This document shows positions 18,037 through 27,119 of a stretch of DNA of 64,000 nt, piece by piece. This DNA is from Maritimibacter dapengensis (GTDB lineage: Bacteria > Pseudomonadota > Alphaproteobacteria > Rhodobacterales > Rhodobacteraceae), in contig NZ_JAHUZE010000001.1 in the NCBI RefSeq assembly GCF_019218265.1, positions 434,001 through 498,000 of the forward strand. The letters are read 5' to 3'. Under the pieces are notes generated by a model. The model worked only from the letters and a program-made list of their open reading frames with translations, was not told the DNA's origin and ran no database searches. Made by a program: the position numbers and the translations under genes. Positions within the stretch are counted from its first letter, which is position 1, and each line of letters starts with the position of its first letter.

Positions 18037-18854
18037 CGCGGCTTGCGCATTTGTCCGATCTGCATTTCGGCCGGGCACGGCCCGAATTGCTGGCGCCGCT
18101 TGCCACTGCAATCGGTGAAGCCAAGCCCGACCTCGTTGTCGTTTCCGGTGACTTGACCCAACGCGCACGAACGCGCGAATTCACCGAAGCGCGGCACTTT
18201 CTCGACAGTCTCGGGGCGCGCTGGATGGCAGTGCCGGGCAATCATGACATTCCGCTTTTTCGCCCCGTCACCCGAATGACCCGACCCTATCGGCGTTATC
18301 GCGAATGCATCGCGCTCGATCTGGAGCCGGTGGTCGAGACACAGAGCATGATCGTCGCCGGTTGTAATACGTCCGACCCGCTGGTGCATCAGCGCGGCAA
18401 GGTGCGGGCGGGGTCCATGCGCAAGATCTGCCAGGTGTTCGAGGCCGCCGAGGACACGAAGCTGAGAATTGTCGTGGCGCATCACCCGTTCGAGCAGCAT
18501 GGGGGGGCCGACAAGACACCGATGAAACGCGCCGGGAAAGGTCTGGACCGATTGGCCGAATGCGGTGCCGACGTGATCCTGTCGGGGCATCTGCATATGT
18601 GGCACACCGGCGCTTTCGTGACGCGACCGGACCGCGCCGGACCGATCCAGGTCCACGCCGGGACGTCGCTGTCTTCGCGGCTTCGGGGGGAAGTGAACGA
18701 TTTCGGCCTGCTCGACGTGACTGCCAACCAACTCACCGTCACGCGCATGGCGGTGCCGAAGGACGGAGCGACGTTCGAAGTGCGCGAAGTCGTCGAATAT
18801 CTCAGAACGGGCGACGGGTTGCGCCGCGCCGAAACGGGCCAGACGAACGCTTAG
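18033..18854 (+). CDS. metallophosphoesterase (calcineurin-like)
   Basis: All five phosphoesterase signature blocks are present in 273 residues: LSDLHFG (D-x-H), VVSGDLTQ (GD), VPGNHDIP (GNHD), VAHHPF and SGHLHMWH (GHxH). These residues bind the two metal ions of class III cyclic-nucleotide or general phosphodiesterases. The family covers many substrates, so I do not assign one. It is coupled to the lipid-kinase-like gene by a GATG-type overlap, which may mean it acts on a related phosphometabolite. Its 3' end overlaps convergent mipZ by 4 nt. Confidence 0.88.
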   Translation: MTRLAHLSDLHFGRARPELLAPLATAIGEAKPDLVVVSGDLTQRARTREFTEARHFLDSLGARWMAVPGNHDIPLFRPVTRMTRPYRRYRECIALDLEPVVETQSMIVAGCNTSDPLVHQRGKVRAGSMRKICQVFEAAEDTKLRIVVAHHPFEQHGGADKTPMKRAGKGLDRLAECGADVILSGHLHMWHTGAFVTRPDRAGPIQVHAGTSLSSRLRGEVNDFGLLDVTANQLTVTRMAVPKDGATFEVREVVEYLRTGDGLRRAETGQTNA

Positions 18855-19663
18855 AAATCGACGGCGACGCCTGGAAGGTTGATCGCCTTCATGAGTTCGC
18901 GCAATTCCTGCCGTGCGGCGACGTTCGAGATATTCATCTGACCGATCACGCCCACGTCCCGCAGATCGAGAAGCGTAAGCCCGCGCGGGAAAAGCTCCCG
19001 GAAGATGACCCGCTCGTTGAACCCCGGCGCCATGCGGAAGCCGATACGTTTCGACAGATTTTCGAGCGCCTCCTCCATCTTCTTCTTGTTGTGCATCGCC
19101 TGCGCGCCAAGCCGGTTGCGCACCACGATCCAGTCGATCGGCTTCAGCCCCGCCTGTGCCCGCAATTGCCGAGCGTTCCACACCATCTCGGAATACACCG
19201 ACGGCCCGCCGATCTTGAGCGTATCCGGGTCGATATGCGCGAGCAGGTCGAAATCCACGAAGCTGTCGTTCAGGGGCGTGATGAGGGTATCGGCAAGCGT
19301 ATGCGCCACCTGGCTCAGCCGGGTATGCGAACCGGGGCAGTCGATCAGGATAAAGTCACTGGTGGGTTCCAGCTCGGCAACGGCTTGCGACAGGCGGCGA
19401 TCATAGATGTTCTCGCCCTCGCGCAGGCTGGCCGGGTCCACGTCGGGGAGCTCGTGATAGACCGGGGTCGGAAGGTCGACGCCCTCTTTTTTCGCGGTCG
19501 CGACCCGATTCACCATGAATCGCCCAAAGGTCCGTTGCCTGAGGTCGAGGTCGAGCACGCCCACCGATTTGCCAAGCCGCGACAACGCGGTCGCCACATG
19601 CATCGACACCGTTGATTTTCCGGCCCCGCCCTTTTCGTTGCCGACGACGATAATATGCGCCAC
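18851..19663 (-). CDS. mipZ: division-plane positioning ATPase MipZ
   Basis: MipZ is a ParA/MinD-type ATPase that forms a gradient away from the ParB-bound origins and blocks FtsZ assembly except at mid-cell. The 270 residues start AHIIVVGNEKGGAGKST, a deviant Walker A with the signature Lys. They continue with LDLDLRQRTFGRFMVNR and FILIDCPGSHTRLSQVAHTLADTLITPLNDSFVDFD, all typical of MipZ. I chose the GTG at 19663, which has AAGGGT upstream and gives the usual family start; an in-frame ATG exists at 19714. The neighbours are unrelated. Confidence 0.92.
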   Translation of the reverse strand: MAHIIVVGNEKGGAGKSTVSMHVATALSRLGKSVGVLDLDLRQRTFGRFMVNRVATAKKEGVDLPTPVYHELPDVDPASLREGENIYDRRLSQAVAELEPTSDFILIDCPGSHTRLSQVAHTLADTLITPLNDSFVDFDLLAHIDPDTLKIGGPSVYSEMVWNARQLRAQAGLKPIDWIVVRNRLGAQAMHNKKKMEEALENLSKRIGFRMAPGFNERVIFRELFPRGLTLLDLRDVGVIGQMNISNVAARQELRELMKAINLPGVAVDF

Positions 19664-20128
19664 GCGAATACCCTTGACTGTCCCTGCCCACGCTTCTGCG
19701 CGGATTTGCGACACTATATGGGCGGCTGCCGGGATTTGGAAGGCAAGCTATTCGACTGGCTGACCGAATAACGCGATTGCCACACATGGAAGTGCGAGGG
19801 TCACATACAACCCGGCGCAAAGCGGTCGCGCTGCCGAACCCCCGGGCGACGAGACAGAGACAGGCCATCGCAACCGGAGCGAACCCGCCAGGTCCATGTT
19901 CAAGGATGGATTCGAGGGCCAGACGGCCGGGAACAACAAAGACTCCGTGTGATTTGAAGAGTTTATCAAGCCCCTTCGCCCCCAACCGAAAGTTCGAAAA
20001 CCATTTGTTTCCAATTGTGCTGTTATCAATTTTGACGAGAATAAGGTAAGAATCGATAATGCTTAGGGGTGAGTGGTGGATCTGTTCCGATTTTCTGGCG
20101 ATAGTTTGTCCGGCCCGAAGGGGACAGC
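19664..20128. other. 465-bp intergenic region without a convincing gene
   Basis: This region lies between divergent mipZ and the RTX glycoside hydrolase gene. The left part is GC-rich and noncoding in appearance. The right 170 bp is distinctly AT-rich (for example GTGTGATTTGAAGAGTTTAT and ATTTGTTTCCAATTGTGC), as expected for a promoter or a silencer target upstream of the hydrolase gene. A short minus-strand frame encodes a hydrophobic peptide but has no ribosome site. No tRNA or clear hairpin was seen. Confidence 0.6.
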
Positions 20129-22213
20129 ATGGATCTTGAACTGAACTACCGCCCTTCGACCGGACATGTCGTGACGTCGGATCTGTTCGGGGGCAACGCC
20201 CTTTACACGCACAACGATGTGGGGTCGGGCACGACCTTTGACGCCGCGCTGCATCAGATCGGGATCGACGGTTTGCGTTATCCTGGCGGCACCATGACCG
20301 AGGTCTGGGGCGAAGCGTTCATCCGGGCACCGAACACCCCCCCCGACGTCGCCGAGGGTGAGCATACCTTTGTCGGCCTCCACGATTTCCTCACATACGC
20401 CCAGTCTGAGGGACAGCCTGTCACGATCGTTCTTCCGACCCGTCATTTGTTCGTGGGTGAGGCTGAGGGATCCGGGGCGCGTGACCTGCGCATGGGGAAA
20501 GTCGCGGAGATGGCCGATTTCGTCGCCGACATGTTGCGCGACTACCCCGACGTCGATTTTGCCGGGTTCGAGATCGGCAATGAATACTGGAATCCCGCTG
20601 TCTGGATGACCTCGGAAGAATACGGAAAGCTCGCAAACGCGGTCGCCATCGCCGTTCAGGACGCAATGGACGATGTACTGGGTGAGGGGGCCGATCAACC
20701 CGCGATCCTGATGCAGATGGGAGACGTCTGGGGCCGGGATTTCGATGTCGGAGCCTATTCGGGCATGGACATCGAATGGTGGCAGAAGTGGACCCTTGCC
20801 AACAACGATATTCTGGACGCGATGAGCGGGGCGGCGCGCGACGCGGTCGATGGCCTGATCGGGCATTATTACTACGTGGAAACCGGTGCCGCACTCACCC
20901 CCGGCGACACCGATATGGCGGCAGCGGATCGTTATTTCCGCGAGCTACAGTTCGATTACGAAACATTCCTGCGCGCCTGGGGCCTCGAAGAGCACGGACC
21001 TCTCGAGCTTGCGATCAGCGAATGGGGTCCCGAGCACAGGGTCTCACAGCAATGGGGATTGGCGGGCGCGAGCGTGATGCTCGAGATGTTCGAGGGCCTT
21101 TTGCGCCTTGGTGCCGACAGCGCGCATGTCTGGCCGATTGAATACGCTGGGCCGACGGATCTCGCGGGCCGGCATGATGGCGGCGATGGCGTGGATGGCG
21201 ATTTGCTCACACCTCTCGGTGAGGTGTTTCGACTGATGTCCGAATACGCCACCGGGCTCGAACTTCTGGACAACGGTTTCAACGCCGAAGATCGGGCCGT
21301 AGAAAGCGTGGAAGTGAACGCGTTCGGATCGGACGAACGGTTTGTCGTCTTCATCTCATCGCGCAGCGAAGACGCGCAGAACCTGACACTCGACGTGTCC
21401 GCTTATGTCGACGCATATTCTCATTTTTCCGGCGAACGCATCGTGCAGGCCGATCCCGAGGCCCATTGGAATGAAGCGCGTTGGTTCGCCACGACCGAGG
21501 CGTTGAGTTCAAGCGATCTGGGCGGGAGCACCGAGCTTTCGGTCTCTCTCGGAGCCTACGAAGTCGCGGTTGTCGAATTCGTGCTTGCCGATGAGATCAC
21601 AGGCGCTCGCGACAGCATCGAAGGCGAAGAATTTCTCGGACGGAGCAGGCCGGACCATTATGTCGGCTCGATCGGACACGATCGCATCCTCGGTCGCGCG
21701 GGAGCCGACCGCTTGATGGGAAATGCCGGCGACGATCTCATGGCCGGGCAGCGTGGAAACGACCGGCTTGCCGGGCAGGGAGGAAACGATCGGATTGTCG
21801 GAGGTGCAGGCAACGACCGCCTTCTTGGCCACGGCGGTGACGACGTGCTTCTGGGTGGTCGCGGTCGCGACGTTCTGATCGGTCACGATGGAGATGACGT
21901 CCTGCGGGGTGGCGATTCCCGCGATGTGCTTGTCGGCGGGGCCGGCAGAAACGAACTCTTCGGAGGCTGGGGGTCGGACGTTTTTCTGTTCAATTCCAGA
22001 GGGTTCAGCACCATCCATGACTGGGAGGCCGGTCGCGACAGGATCAATCTGCGACCCCTCGATCTGGCCATGACCGATGTCGCGATCTTTGACGAAAGCT
22101 ATGTCATCAAGGGTGTCTTGCAGGATGGCGCATTGGTCGATTTCGGCCAAGGTGCCGTGTTCCTCGTCGGTGTCGACGTCGAAGACCTGAGTGGGAGCGA
22201 CTTCATCTTCTGA
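20129..22213 (+). CDS. RTX-tailed glycoside hydrolase-like protein (clan GH-A)
   Basis: The 694-residue protein lacks a Sec signal. The N-terminal ~450 residues look like a TIM-barrel glycosidase. DGLRYPGGTMTEVWG begins the barrel, GFEIGNEYW places the Asn-Glu acid/base pair (E152), and AISEWGPEH supplies the likely nucleophile (E298). Similar motifs occur in GH39, GH51 and GH79 enzymes. A beta-sandwich-like stretch follows, then about ten RTX nonapeptides (residues ~510-620, such as GGAGNDRLL and GHGGDDVLL) and a C-terminal FIF end. Calcium-bound RTX repeats indicate type I secretion to the outside. GAAGGGGA precedes the start. No secretion genes are nearby, and the polysaccharide target is unknown. 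Confidence 0.82.
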   Translation: MDLELNYRPSTGHVVTSDLFGGNALYTHNDVGSGTTFDAALHQIGIDGLRYPGGTMTEVWGEAFIRAPNTPPDVAEGEHTFVGLHDFLTYAQSEGQPVTIVLPTRHLFVGEAEGSGARDLRMGKVAEMADFVADMLRDYPDVDFAGFEIGNEYWNPAVWMTSEEYGKLANAVAIAVQDAMDDVLGEGADQPAILMQMGDVWGRDFDVGAYSGMDIEWWQKWTLANNDILDAMSGAARDAVDGLIGHYYYVETGAALTPGDTDMAAADRYFRELQFDYETFLRAWGLEEHGPLELAISEWGPEHRVSQQWGLAGASVMLEMFEGLLRLGADSAHVWPIEYAGPTDLAGRHDGGDGVDGDLLTPLGEVFRLMSEYATGLELLDNGFNAEDRAVESVEVNAFGSDERFVVFISSRSEDAQNLTLDVSAYVDAYSHFSGERIVQADPEAHWNEARWFATTEALSSSDLGGSTELSVSLGAYEVAVVEFVLADEITGARDSIEGEEFLGRSRPDHYVGSIGHDRILGRAGADRLMGNAGDDLMAGQRGNDRLAGQGGNDRIVGGAGNDRLLGHGGDDVLLGGRGRDVLIGHDGDDVLRGGDSRDVLVGGAGRNELFGGWGSDVFLFNSRGFSTIHDWEAGRDRINLRPLDLAMTDVAIFDESYVIKGVLQDGALVDFGQGAVFLVGVDVEDLSGSDFIF

Positions 22214-22223
22214 CGCTTGCCCC

Positions 22224-22255
22224 AAAAAAAACGCCGCCCCGAGAGGCGGCGTTTC
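22224..22255 (-). terminator. terminator of rpmE, probably bidirectional
   Basis: AAACGCCGCC (22229-22238) pairs with GGCGGCGTTT (22245-22254) around a 6-nt loop. Read on the minus strand it ends in eight T residues (the A run at 22224-22231), a strong terminator for the rplS-rpmE unit. On the plus strand it ends in GTTT and may also stop the hydrolase transcript. Confidence 0.88.
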
Positions 22256-22275
22256 GTATGCGCAGCGCGGTCGGC

Positions 22276-22497
22276 TCAGAAGCCGAGGCCGGCGTATTTG
22301 TTCTTGAACTTCGACACGCGGCCGCCGGTGTCCATCAGGCGGGAGTTGCCGCCGGTCCAGGCCGGGTGAACCGAGGGGTCGATGTCGAGCGAAAGCGTGT
22401 CGCCTTCCGAGCCCCAGGTCGATTTCATCTGCACCACGGTGCCATCGGTGAGTTTCACGTCGATGAGGTGGTATTCGGGATGGATATCCGTTTTCAT
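22276..22497 (-). CDS. rpmE: 50S ribosomal protein L31 (zinc-free type)
   Basis: The 73-residue protein begins [10 protein letters not shown] and contains [21 protein letters not shown], the L31 core. The CxxC pairs of zinc-type L31 are absent, so it is the cysteine-free form. It lies 11 nt downstream of rplS and shares its transcript. Confidence 0.95.
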   Translation of the reverse strand: MKTDIHPEYHLIDVKLTDGTVVQMKSTWGSEGDTLSLDIDPSVHPAWTGGNSRLMDTGGRVSKFKNKYAGLGF

Positions 22498-22508
22498 CGG
22501 GTCTCTCC

Positions 22509-22886
22509 TCAGGCTTCTTTGCGCGGTTTGTAGGTCGTGTCTTCGGCGATCCGGGCGGATTTGCCGCGACGCGAACGCAGGTAGTAGAGCTTGGCGCGGC
22601 GGACTTTACCACGGCGCACCACTTCGATGTGCTCGATGTTGGTCGAGTAGAGCGGGAACACACGTTCCACGCCTTCACCGAAGGAAATTTTGCGAACGGT
22701 GAAAGACCCGGCGATGCCTTCGCCGTTCTTGCGGCTGATGCAGACACCTTCGAAGTTCTGCACGCGGGTGCGCGTGCCTTCCGTCACCTTGTAGCCGACA
22801 CGCACGGTGTCGCCCGCCTTGAAGTCCGGAATGGTTTTGCCAAGCTCGGCGATTTGCTCGGCTTCCAGTTGTGCGATCAGGTCCAT
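22509..22886 (-). CDS. rplS: 50S ribosomal protein L19
   Basis: The 125-residue protein has the L19 landmarks: [34 protein letters not shown] and [24 protein letters not shown]19 sits at the 30S-50S interface. trmD lies upstream on the same strand, the usual bacterial order, but a 265-bp gap (22887-23151) separates them. That gap shows no gene and probably holds a separate promoter for rplS-rpmE. Confidence 0.97.
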   Translation of the reverse strand: MDLIAQLEAEQIAELGKTIPDFKAGDTVRVGYKVTEGTRTRVQNFEGVCISRKNGEGIAGSFTVRKISFGEGVERVFPLYSTNIEHIEVVRRGKVRRAKLYYLRSRRGKSARIAEDTTYKPRKEA

Positions 22887-23151
22887 GGGACCACTCCTAT
22901 TCTATGCTCACGGTTGTCCCGCGAAGGTCTATGCACCCCAGAGCTCCGATCTTCGCCGGGGTCCGCGTCTTACCGATTGCGCGCCCCTCGGAGGGTTCAG
23001 GTCACTATGCTTGTTGGCGTTTTCCCAGGCCGATCCCCACCGAAGTGCCGGGGGCCAAGGCCAATAGAAAACGGTCCGGTCGCCGATTCCGGCCCCGGAC
23101 GCGCTGCGTATACGGCGGGAATCGGTTGCGATCAAGGAAAAAGGCGCGTGT

Positions 23152-23955
23152 TCAGCCCTTGTTTTCCTCGTATTTCGCCCAGAGATCGGGGCGGCGCGCA
23201 CGGGTCAGCGCCTCGGCCATTTCGCGGCGCCATGCCTCGATCGCGCCGTGGTTGCCCGACAGCAGAACATCGGGAATAGCGCGCCCGCGCCATTCGGCGG
23301 GCCGGGTATATTGTGGATGTTCCAGAAGCCCGTTGGAATGGCTTTCCTCGTCTGCGGACGCAGCATTTCCCAGAACGCCGGGTAGGAGCCGGACAGTGGC
23401 GTCGATCATCGCCTGCGCCGCGATTTCCCCCCCGGTCATGACGAAATCGCCAAGGCTGACTTCGTCGATGCCATATTCTTCGAGCACACGCTCATCCACG
23501 CCCTCGAACCGTCCGCACAGCAGCGTGACCCCTTCGGCCCGCGCCCAGTCCCGCGCCATCGCCTGATCGAACCGCCGACCGCGCGGGGAGAGGTAGACCA
23601 CCGGCCAGCGCCCACGCGATTTGGGCGTGCCCTCGGCGGCGCGGTCGAGCGCGCGGGCGACGATATCGGCACGGAGCACCATGCCTGCACCCCCGCCGGC
23701 CGGGGTATCGTCCACGTTTCGGTGCTTGCCTTCACCGAAGGTGCGCAGGTCGATCGGTTCGAGCCGCCATTTGCCTTCGTGCAGCGCGCGTCCCGTCAGG
23801 CTTTCGCCGAGAACGCCGGGAAAGGCACCGGGGAACAGCGTGACGATCCGCGCGGTCCATGTGCTCACCAGTTCCGGCGTCTCCTCCATCAAGGTGCGCG
23901 GGGTGAGCGTGGGGCGGACTTTCAGCCTGCCGTGGGATTTTGGTTTGTCGGTCAT
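23152..23955 (-). CDS. trmD: tRNA (guanine(37)-N1)-methyltransferase
   Basis: TrmD methylates G37 next to the anticodon and prevents +1 frameshifting. The SPOUT knot motifs are present: RIVTLFPGAFPG, VVYLSPRGRRFDQ, LLCGRFEGVDERV and SLGDFVMTGGEIAA. At 267 residues it carries about 30 extra N-terminal residues compared with most TrmD proteins (usual start close to the TLFP motif). No clear ribosome site supports the ATG at 23955, so the true start may be internal. It follows the unknown membrane protein gene by 10 nt. Confidence 0.94.
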   Translation of the reverse strand: MTDKPKSHGRLKVRPTLTPRTLMEETPELVSTWTARIVTLFPGAFPGVLGESLTGRALHEGKWRLEPIDLRTFGEGKHRNVDDTPAGGGAGMVLRADIVARALDRAAEGTPKSRGRWPVVYLSPRGRRFDQAMARDWARAEGVTLLCGRFEGVDERVLEEYGIDEVSLGDFVMTGGEIAAQAMIDATVRLLPGVLGNAASADEESHSNGLLEHPQYTRPAEWRGRAIPDVLLSGNHGAIEAWRREMAEALTRARRPDLWAKYEENKG

Positions 23956-23965
23956 GGCGGCGTCG

Positions 23966-24901
23966 TTAGCGCGTCTTGGCGGTCTTGGAAAGCGCGGCGC
24001 GGGCCCTGGCCAAAGCCGCGAAGCCTTCGCCGGGGTGGCGCGTTTCGAGGTCTGTGAGCCAGACCGGGTCCGGCAACTGGGTAATCGGCGCGTTGTCGTC
24101 CATGAGGTCGACCAGCCGCGCCCGTGCCTCGCCCCGCACGGTCGGATCGGGCGCGTTCAGGAGCAACATAGACGCCAAGCCGCCTTCGCCCTGGGCGACG
24201 AGCATCCGGCGCATCCGGGGGGACGCGACAAAACGCAGGAGTGCGAGGTCCACGCGCCGATCGTGTCGACCATCGGTGTCGCCTGCCGCATCGTAGAGCG
24301 GGTCGAAGGCCGCAAGACCTGCTTTCGTTTCAAGGGCTTGGACGATCGGGTCGATCTCTCCGACCCCTGCGGTTTCGGGCAGCGCGGTCAGGGCCGCAAG
24401 TGCTTCGTCCACGGCGGCGCGGACGTGTTGCACGGGGGTCGGGTGGAAGGCGGGAAGGTCATGGCCGGACTCGAGTTCGAAGGCGCGGAGTTTCTCGATG
24501 GTGCTGTCGATGAACACGTCCATCTCGGCCTTGCGCGAATAGCGCCACGCGCCAAACCCTGCCGCCGCGCCGGTGACAGCGAGGGGGAGCCACATGGGGA
24601 GCGACAGGGGGAACGCAAGCGCCGCGAGGGCACCGGCACCGTAGGCAAGCCCGGCGAGCAGAAGCTGGATCGCGGCGATCATAGCAAGGCCCGCCCAGCC
24701 CGCTCCGCTGGCGAGGTTGGGGCGTTGTGTCGAGGCCATGAACGCAAGAAAGAGGACGGCAAAAACGGGAATGGTCGCAAGGGGATGCGCGGACATGCCC
24801 GCAAGGACCGGCCCACCATAGAGCGGTACGAAGACCAGCGCCATTCCCGCGCGGCTATACGGCCCGAATGCCAATGCGCCCTCCCCGAAGCCGTTGACCA
24901 A
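23966..24901 (-). CDS. unknown membrane-anchored protein in the rimM-trmD unit
   Basis: I do not recognise a family. The 311-residue frame has three to four hydrophobic segments in its first ~120 residues (MALVFVPLYGG, ATIPVFAVLFLAFM, AGLAMIAAIQLLLAGLAYGAGALAAL and LPLAVTGAAAGFGA). A soluble, mostly helical part follows with KAEMDVFIDSTIEKLRAFE and RFVASPRMRRMLVAQGEGG. The frame starts at a TTG with no good ribosome site; M20 at 24844 is another possibility. Its position between the sulfotransferase-like gene and trmD, with short gaps, suggests co-transcription. Confidence 0.65.
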   Translation of the reverse strand: MVNGFGEGALAFGPYSRAGMALVFVPLYGGPVLAGMSAHPLATIPVFAVLFLAFMASTQRPNLASGAGWAGLAMIAAIQLLLAGLAYGAGALAALAFPLSLPMWLPLAVTGAAAGFGAWRYSRKAEMDVFIDSTIEKLRAFELESGHDLPAFHPTPVQHVRAAVDEALAALTALPETAGVGEIDPIVQALETKAGLAAFDPLYDAAGDTDGRHDRRVDLALLRFVASPRMRRMLVAQGEGGLASMLLLNAPDPTVRGEARARLVDLMDDNAPITQLPDPVWLTDLETRHPGEGFAALARARAALSKTAKTR

Positions 24902-24946
24902 GCATGGGGTCAGTTGACCCGATGACCGGGACGAGGTCCAGCCTGT

Positions 24947-25744
24947 TCAATGGCCTTTCAAAAGGAGATCCTTGCGCTCGCGAAGCGCCGGTTTAGACAG
25001 GTCTTCTCGGTTCAGAGAAAGGAGCGCGTCGCGCGTCCGGGGGTCGTGGCCCGCATTGGCGATGTTGGCCGGGGGCAGGGCGGCCTGCACGTCTTCGGGC
25101 ACGCCGATAAGCGTCAGGAGCGCGCCTGCGGGCCCACAGTGGGACGTCCCCCAATCCTCCAGCGCGGCGGTGACGACCGGGATCGGGGCCAGCGCGCGGC
25201 GCATGATCCCGGCCTCGTTTTCCGGGCCCATATCGGGGCGGAAGCGGGTTGCGAAGCTGTCGAAATCGTCGGTCAGTTCGATGACGCGGAGCAGGTGGCC
25301 GTGGACCGACGCGAGCCAGTCGCCGCGCTTGCGGGTCGTGTAGAAGAACGTGATCTCCACGTCCTGTCCGAAGCGGTGGCGAAGTTCCGAAATCATGAGC
25401 TTTGCCAAAGGCTTGGCGGCGCGGTGAAAGTTTGGGATTACACGCCCAAGCCAGTCGCGGAGGCCGGGCATGACCCCGGAATAATGTTCGCGCGACAGCA
25501 CGATAACCTCGGCGTCGGGGAGGGCGGCGAGGTCGGCGCGCAGCGCGCGGCGGACGGCGCGGCGGCGCCAGGGAAACGGCTTTTTCGCGAAGATGCGGGA
25601 CGCCACGGCAGAACGGTGGAGGGCGTCGCCGGTGCCGTAGAAGGTGAACCACGGCAAGAGCGCGTGGTAGTGTTTGCCGAGATAGTCCTGAAGGCTCGAG
25701 GTTCCGGTCTTGTGGAACCCGGCATGGACGATCACGCGGGTCAT
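24947..25744 (-). CDS. sulfotransferase-like P-loop protein
   Basis: The ATG at 25744 overlaps the rimM stop by 4 nt, so I use it rather than a longer frame. The 265-residue protein begins [21 protein letters not shown], the 5'-phosphosulfate-binding loop of PAPS-dependent sulfotransferases. It later has [15 protein letters not shown] and [22 protein letters not shown], resembling the 3'-phosphate site. Such bacterial proteins often modify exopolysaccharide or lipid, but some lack activity. Finding it translationally coupled to rimM inside a translation operon is unusual. Confidence 0.78.
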   Translation of the reverse strand: MTRVIVHAGFHKTGTSSLQDYLGKHYHALLPWFTFYGTGDALHRSAVASRIFAKKPFPWRRRAVRRALRADLAALPDAEVIVLSREHYSGVMPGLRDWLGRVIPNFHRAAKPLAKLMISELRHRFGQDVEITFFYTTRKRGDWLASVHGHLLRVIELTDDFDSFATRFRPDMGPENEAGIMRRALAPIPVVTAALEDWGTSHCGPAGALLTLIGVPEDVQAALPPANIANAGHDPRTRDALLSLNREDLSKPALRERKDLLLKGH

Positions 25745-26256
25745 TCGGGCAGGACACCTTCGGGCGGGTCGATCACGACGCGGCCCGCGGTCAGGTCGAC
25801 GGTCGGCACGTTGGCCAATGTGAACGGCAGGAGCGCCGGGGTTTTCATGCCCGGTCCCGAGATTTCGAGCAGGTCGCCCGCGCCATGGTTCTGCACCGAA
25901 ACGACCTTGCCGACTTCGCATCCGCCTGCGTCCTGCACGATGAGGCCGATCAGATCGACATGGTAAAACTCGTCATCCGGCAGCGACGGGAGCGCGTCGC
26001 GGTCGGCATAGAGCCGGGTGCCCTTGAGCGCGTCGGCGGCCTCCTTGGTGCGCACGCCTACCACGGAGGCTATGAATTCATTCTTACCGGGGCGTTCGAT
26101 GGCGATCTCGAAACTCGACCCGCCGTCCTCGGTCCAGAGCGGGCCGTACGTGGTGATGTCTTCCGGCTCGGTACAGAAGCTTTTCAGCCGAACTTCGCCA
26201 CGCACGCCGAACGCGCCCGCGAAGGCTCCGACGCAGATGCGATCTTCGCTCACCAT
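25741..26256 (-). CDS. rimM: ribosome maturation factor RimM
   Basis: RimM binds S19 and helps 30S head assembly. The 171 residues show the N-terminal beta barrel ([21 protein letters not shown]) and a PRC barrel ([27 protein letters not shown], then [15 protein letters not shown]). It follows rpsP with an 83-nt gap that contains a strong hairpin. Confidence 0.95.
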   Translation of the reverse strand: MVSEDRICVGAFAGAFGVRGEVRLKSFCTEPEDITTYGPLWTEDGGSSFEIAIERPGKNEFIASVVGVRTKEAADALKGTRLYADRDALPSLPDDEFYHVDLIGLIVQDAGGCEVGKVVSVQNHGAGDLLEISGPGMKTPALLPFTLANVPTVDLTAGRVVIDPPEGVLPE

Positions 26257-26286
26257 GCTCTCCCGAACCTGTCCCCAAAACGTAAA

Positions 26287-26313
26287 GCGCGGGGGCGATG
26301 GCCGCCCCCGCGC
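26287..26313 (-). promoter_or_regulatory. hairpin between rpsP and rimM
   Basis: GCGCGGGGGCG (26287-26297) and CGCCCCCGCGC (26303-26313) form a perfect 11-bp stem with a 5-nt loop. On the minus strand it is followed by TTTACG, a weak T tract. It is likely an attenuator that lets S16 be made in excess over RimM and TrmD. Confidence 0.65.
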
Positions 26314-26339
26314 CTTTTATACGCCAATTCGCGCGAAGA

Positions 26340-26747
26340 TCACTCCGCGGTTTCTTCGGCGGCTTCTTCGGCGGGTGCCTCTTCAGCCGGGGCTTCTTCT
26401 TCAGCAGGGGCTGCTGCTTTTTCTGCTTTGGCTTCAGCGCGTTCCTTGGCTTTCGCGCCCGGCTCACCCTTGTTCGGGTTGTTGCGCTCTTTCTTGTCGA
26501 GCACGCCGGCGGCTTCGAGCATACGGGACACGCGGTCGGTCGGCTGGGCGCCTTTGTCGAGCCACTCTTTGACGCGGTCGATGTCCATTTTCACGCGCTC
26601 TTCCGAATCCTTCGGCAGAAGCGGGTTGTAGGTGCCGAGCTTCTCGATGAAGCGGCCGTCGCGGGGCATCCGCGAGTCGGCCGCGACGATGCGGTAGAAG
26701 GGGCGTTTCTTGGTGCCGCCACGGGCGAGACGGATTTTCATAGCCAT
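26340..26747 (-). CDS. rpsP: 30S ribosomal protein S16
   Basis: The first ~80 residues are a normal S16 ([31 protein letters not shown]). The last ~45 form a low-complexity tail rich in Ala, Glu and Lys ([18 protein letters not shown]), common in alphaproteobacterial S16. AGGAG lies 9-13 nt before the ATG at 26747. It is preceded by the chorismate mutase gene on the same strand. Confidence 0.96.
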   Translation of the reverse strand: MAMKIRLARGGTKKRPFYRIVAADSRMPRDGRFIEKLGTYNPLLPKDSEERVKMDIDRVKEWLDKGAQPTDRVSRMLEAAGVLDKKERNNPNKGEPGAKAKERAEAKAEKAAAPAEEEAPAEEAPAEEAAEETAE

Positions 26748-26782
26748 GGGTTTATCTCCTGGTTTCTAGCTATTTCAGAGGC

Positions 26783-27091
26783 TTATGCGGCCCCTGTGTC
26801 CTGGTGTTCCTGGTGATGCTGGATCACCTCCTGAATGATGAAATTCAGGAACTTCTTGGCGAATTCCGGGTCGAGGTCGGCCCGGATCGCAAGGTCTTCG
26901 AGCCGTGCGATCTGCGCCGCTTCGCGGGTCGGATCGGACGGGGGAAGGTCATGCTCGGCCTTGAGTTTCCCCACGGCCTGCGTGTGTTTGAAGCGCTCGC
27001 CCAGCGTGTAGACGAGGATCGCGTCGAGGCGGTCGATGGAGTCGCGGTGACCGGCGAGGATGGTCTGTGCGCGTGTGACGTCATCGGTCAT
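26783..27091 (-). CDS. chorismate mutase (AroQ type)
   Basis: AroQ chorismate mutase converts chorismate to prephenate for Phe and Tyr synthesis. The 102-residue all-helical protein has the family pattern: an N-terminal HRDSIDRLDAILVYTLGERFKHTQAVGKLKAEHDLP and a C-terminal FAKKFLNFIIQEVIQHHQ. Conserved arginines and lysines of the active site (R17-like, K near 42) are in place. It lies 35 nt upstream of rpsP, so an aromatic-biosynthesis gene is tied to the ribosomal transcript. An 11-bp tandem repeat lies just upstream. Confidence 0.9.
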   Translation of the reverse strand: MTDDVTRAQTILAGHRDSIDRLDAILVYTLGERFKHTQAVGKLKAEHDLPPSDPTREAAQIARLEDLAIRADLDPEFAKKFLNFIIQEVIQHHQEHQDTGAA

Positions 27092-27119
27092 TGGGCGGCC
27101 CCTTCTGTGCGAATGGATA

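Noticed and set aside
19748-20029. Minus-strand ORF ending in a hydrophobic segment between mipZ and the hydrolase gene.
   Set aside because: It has no ribosome site, and only the last third looks protein-like. It could be a gene remnant, but support is too thin to list it.
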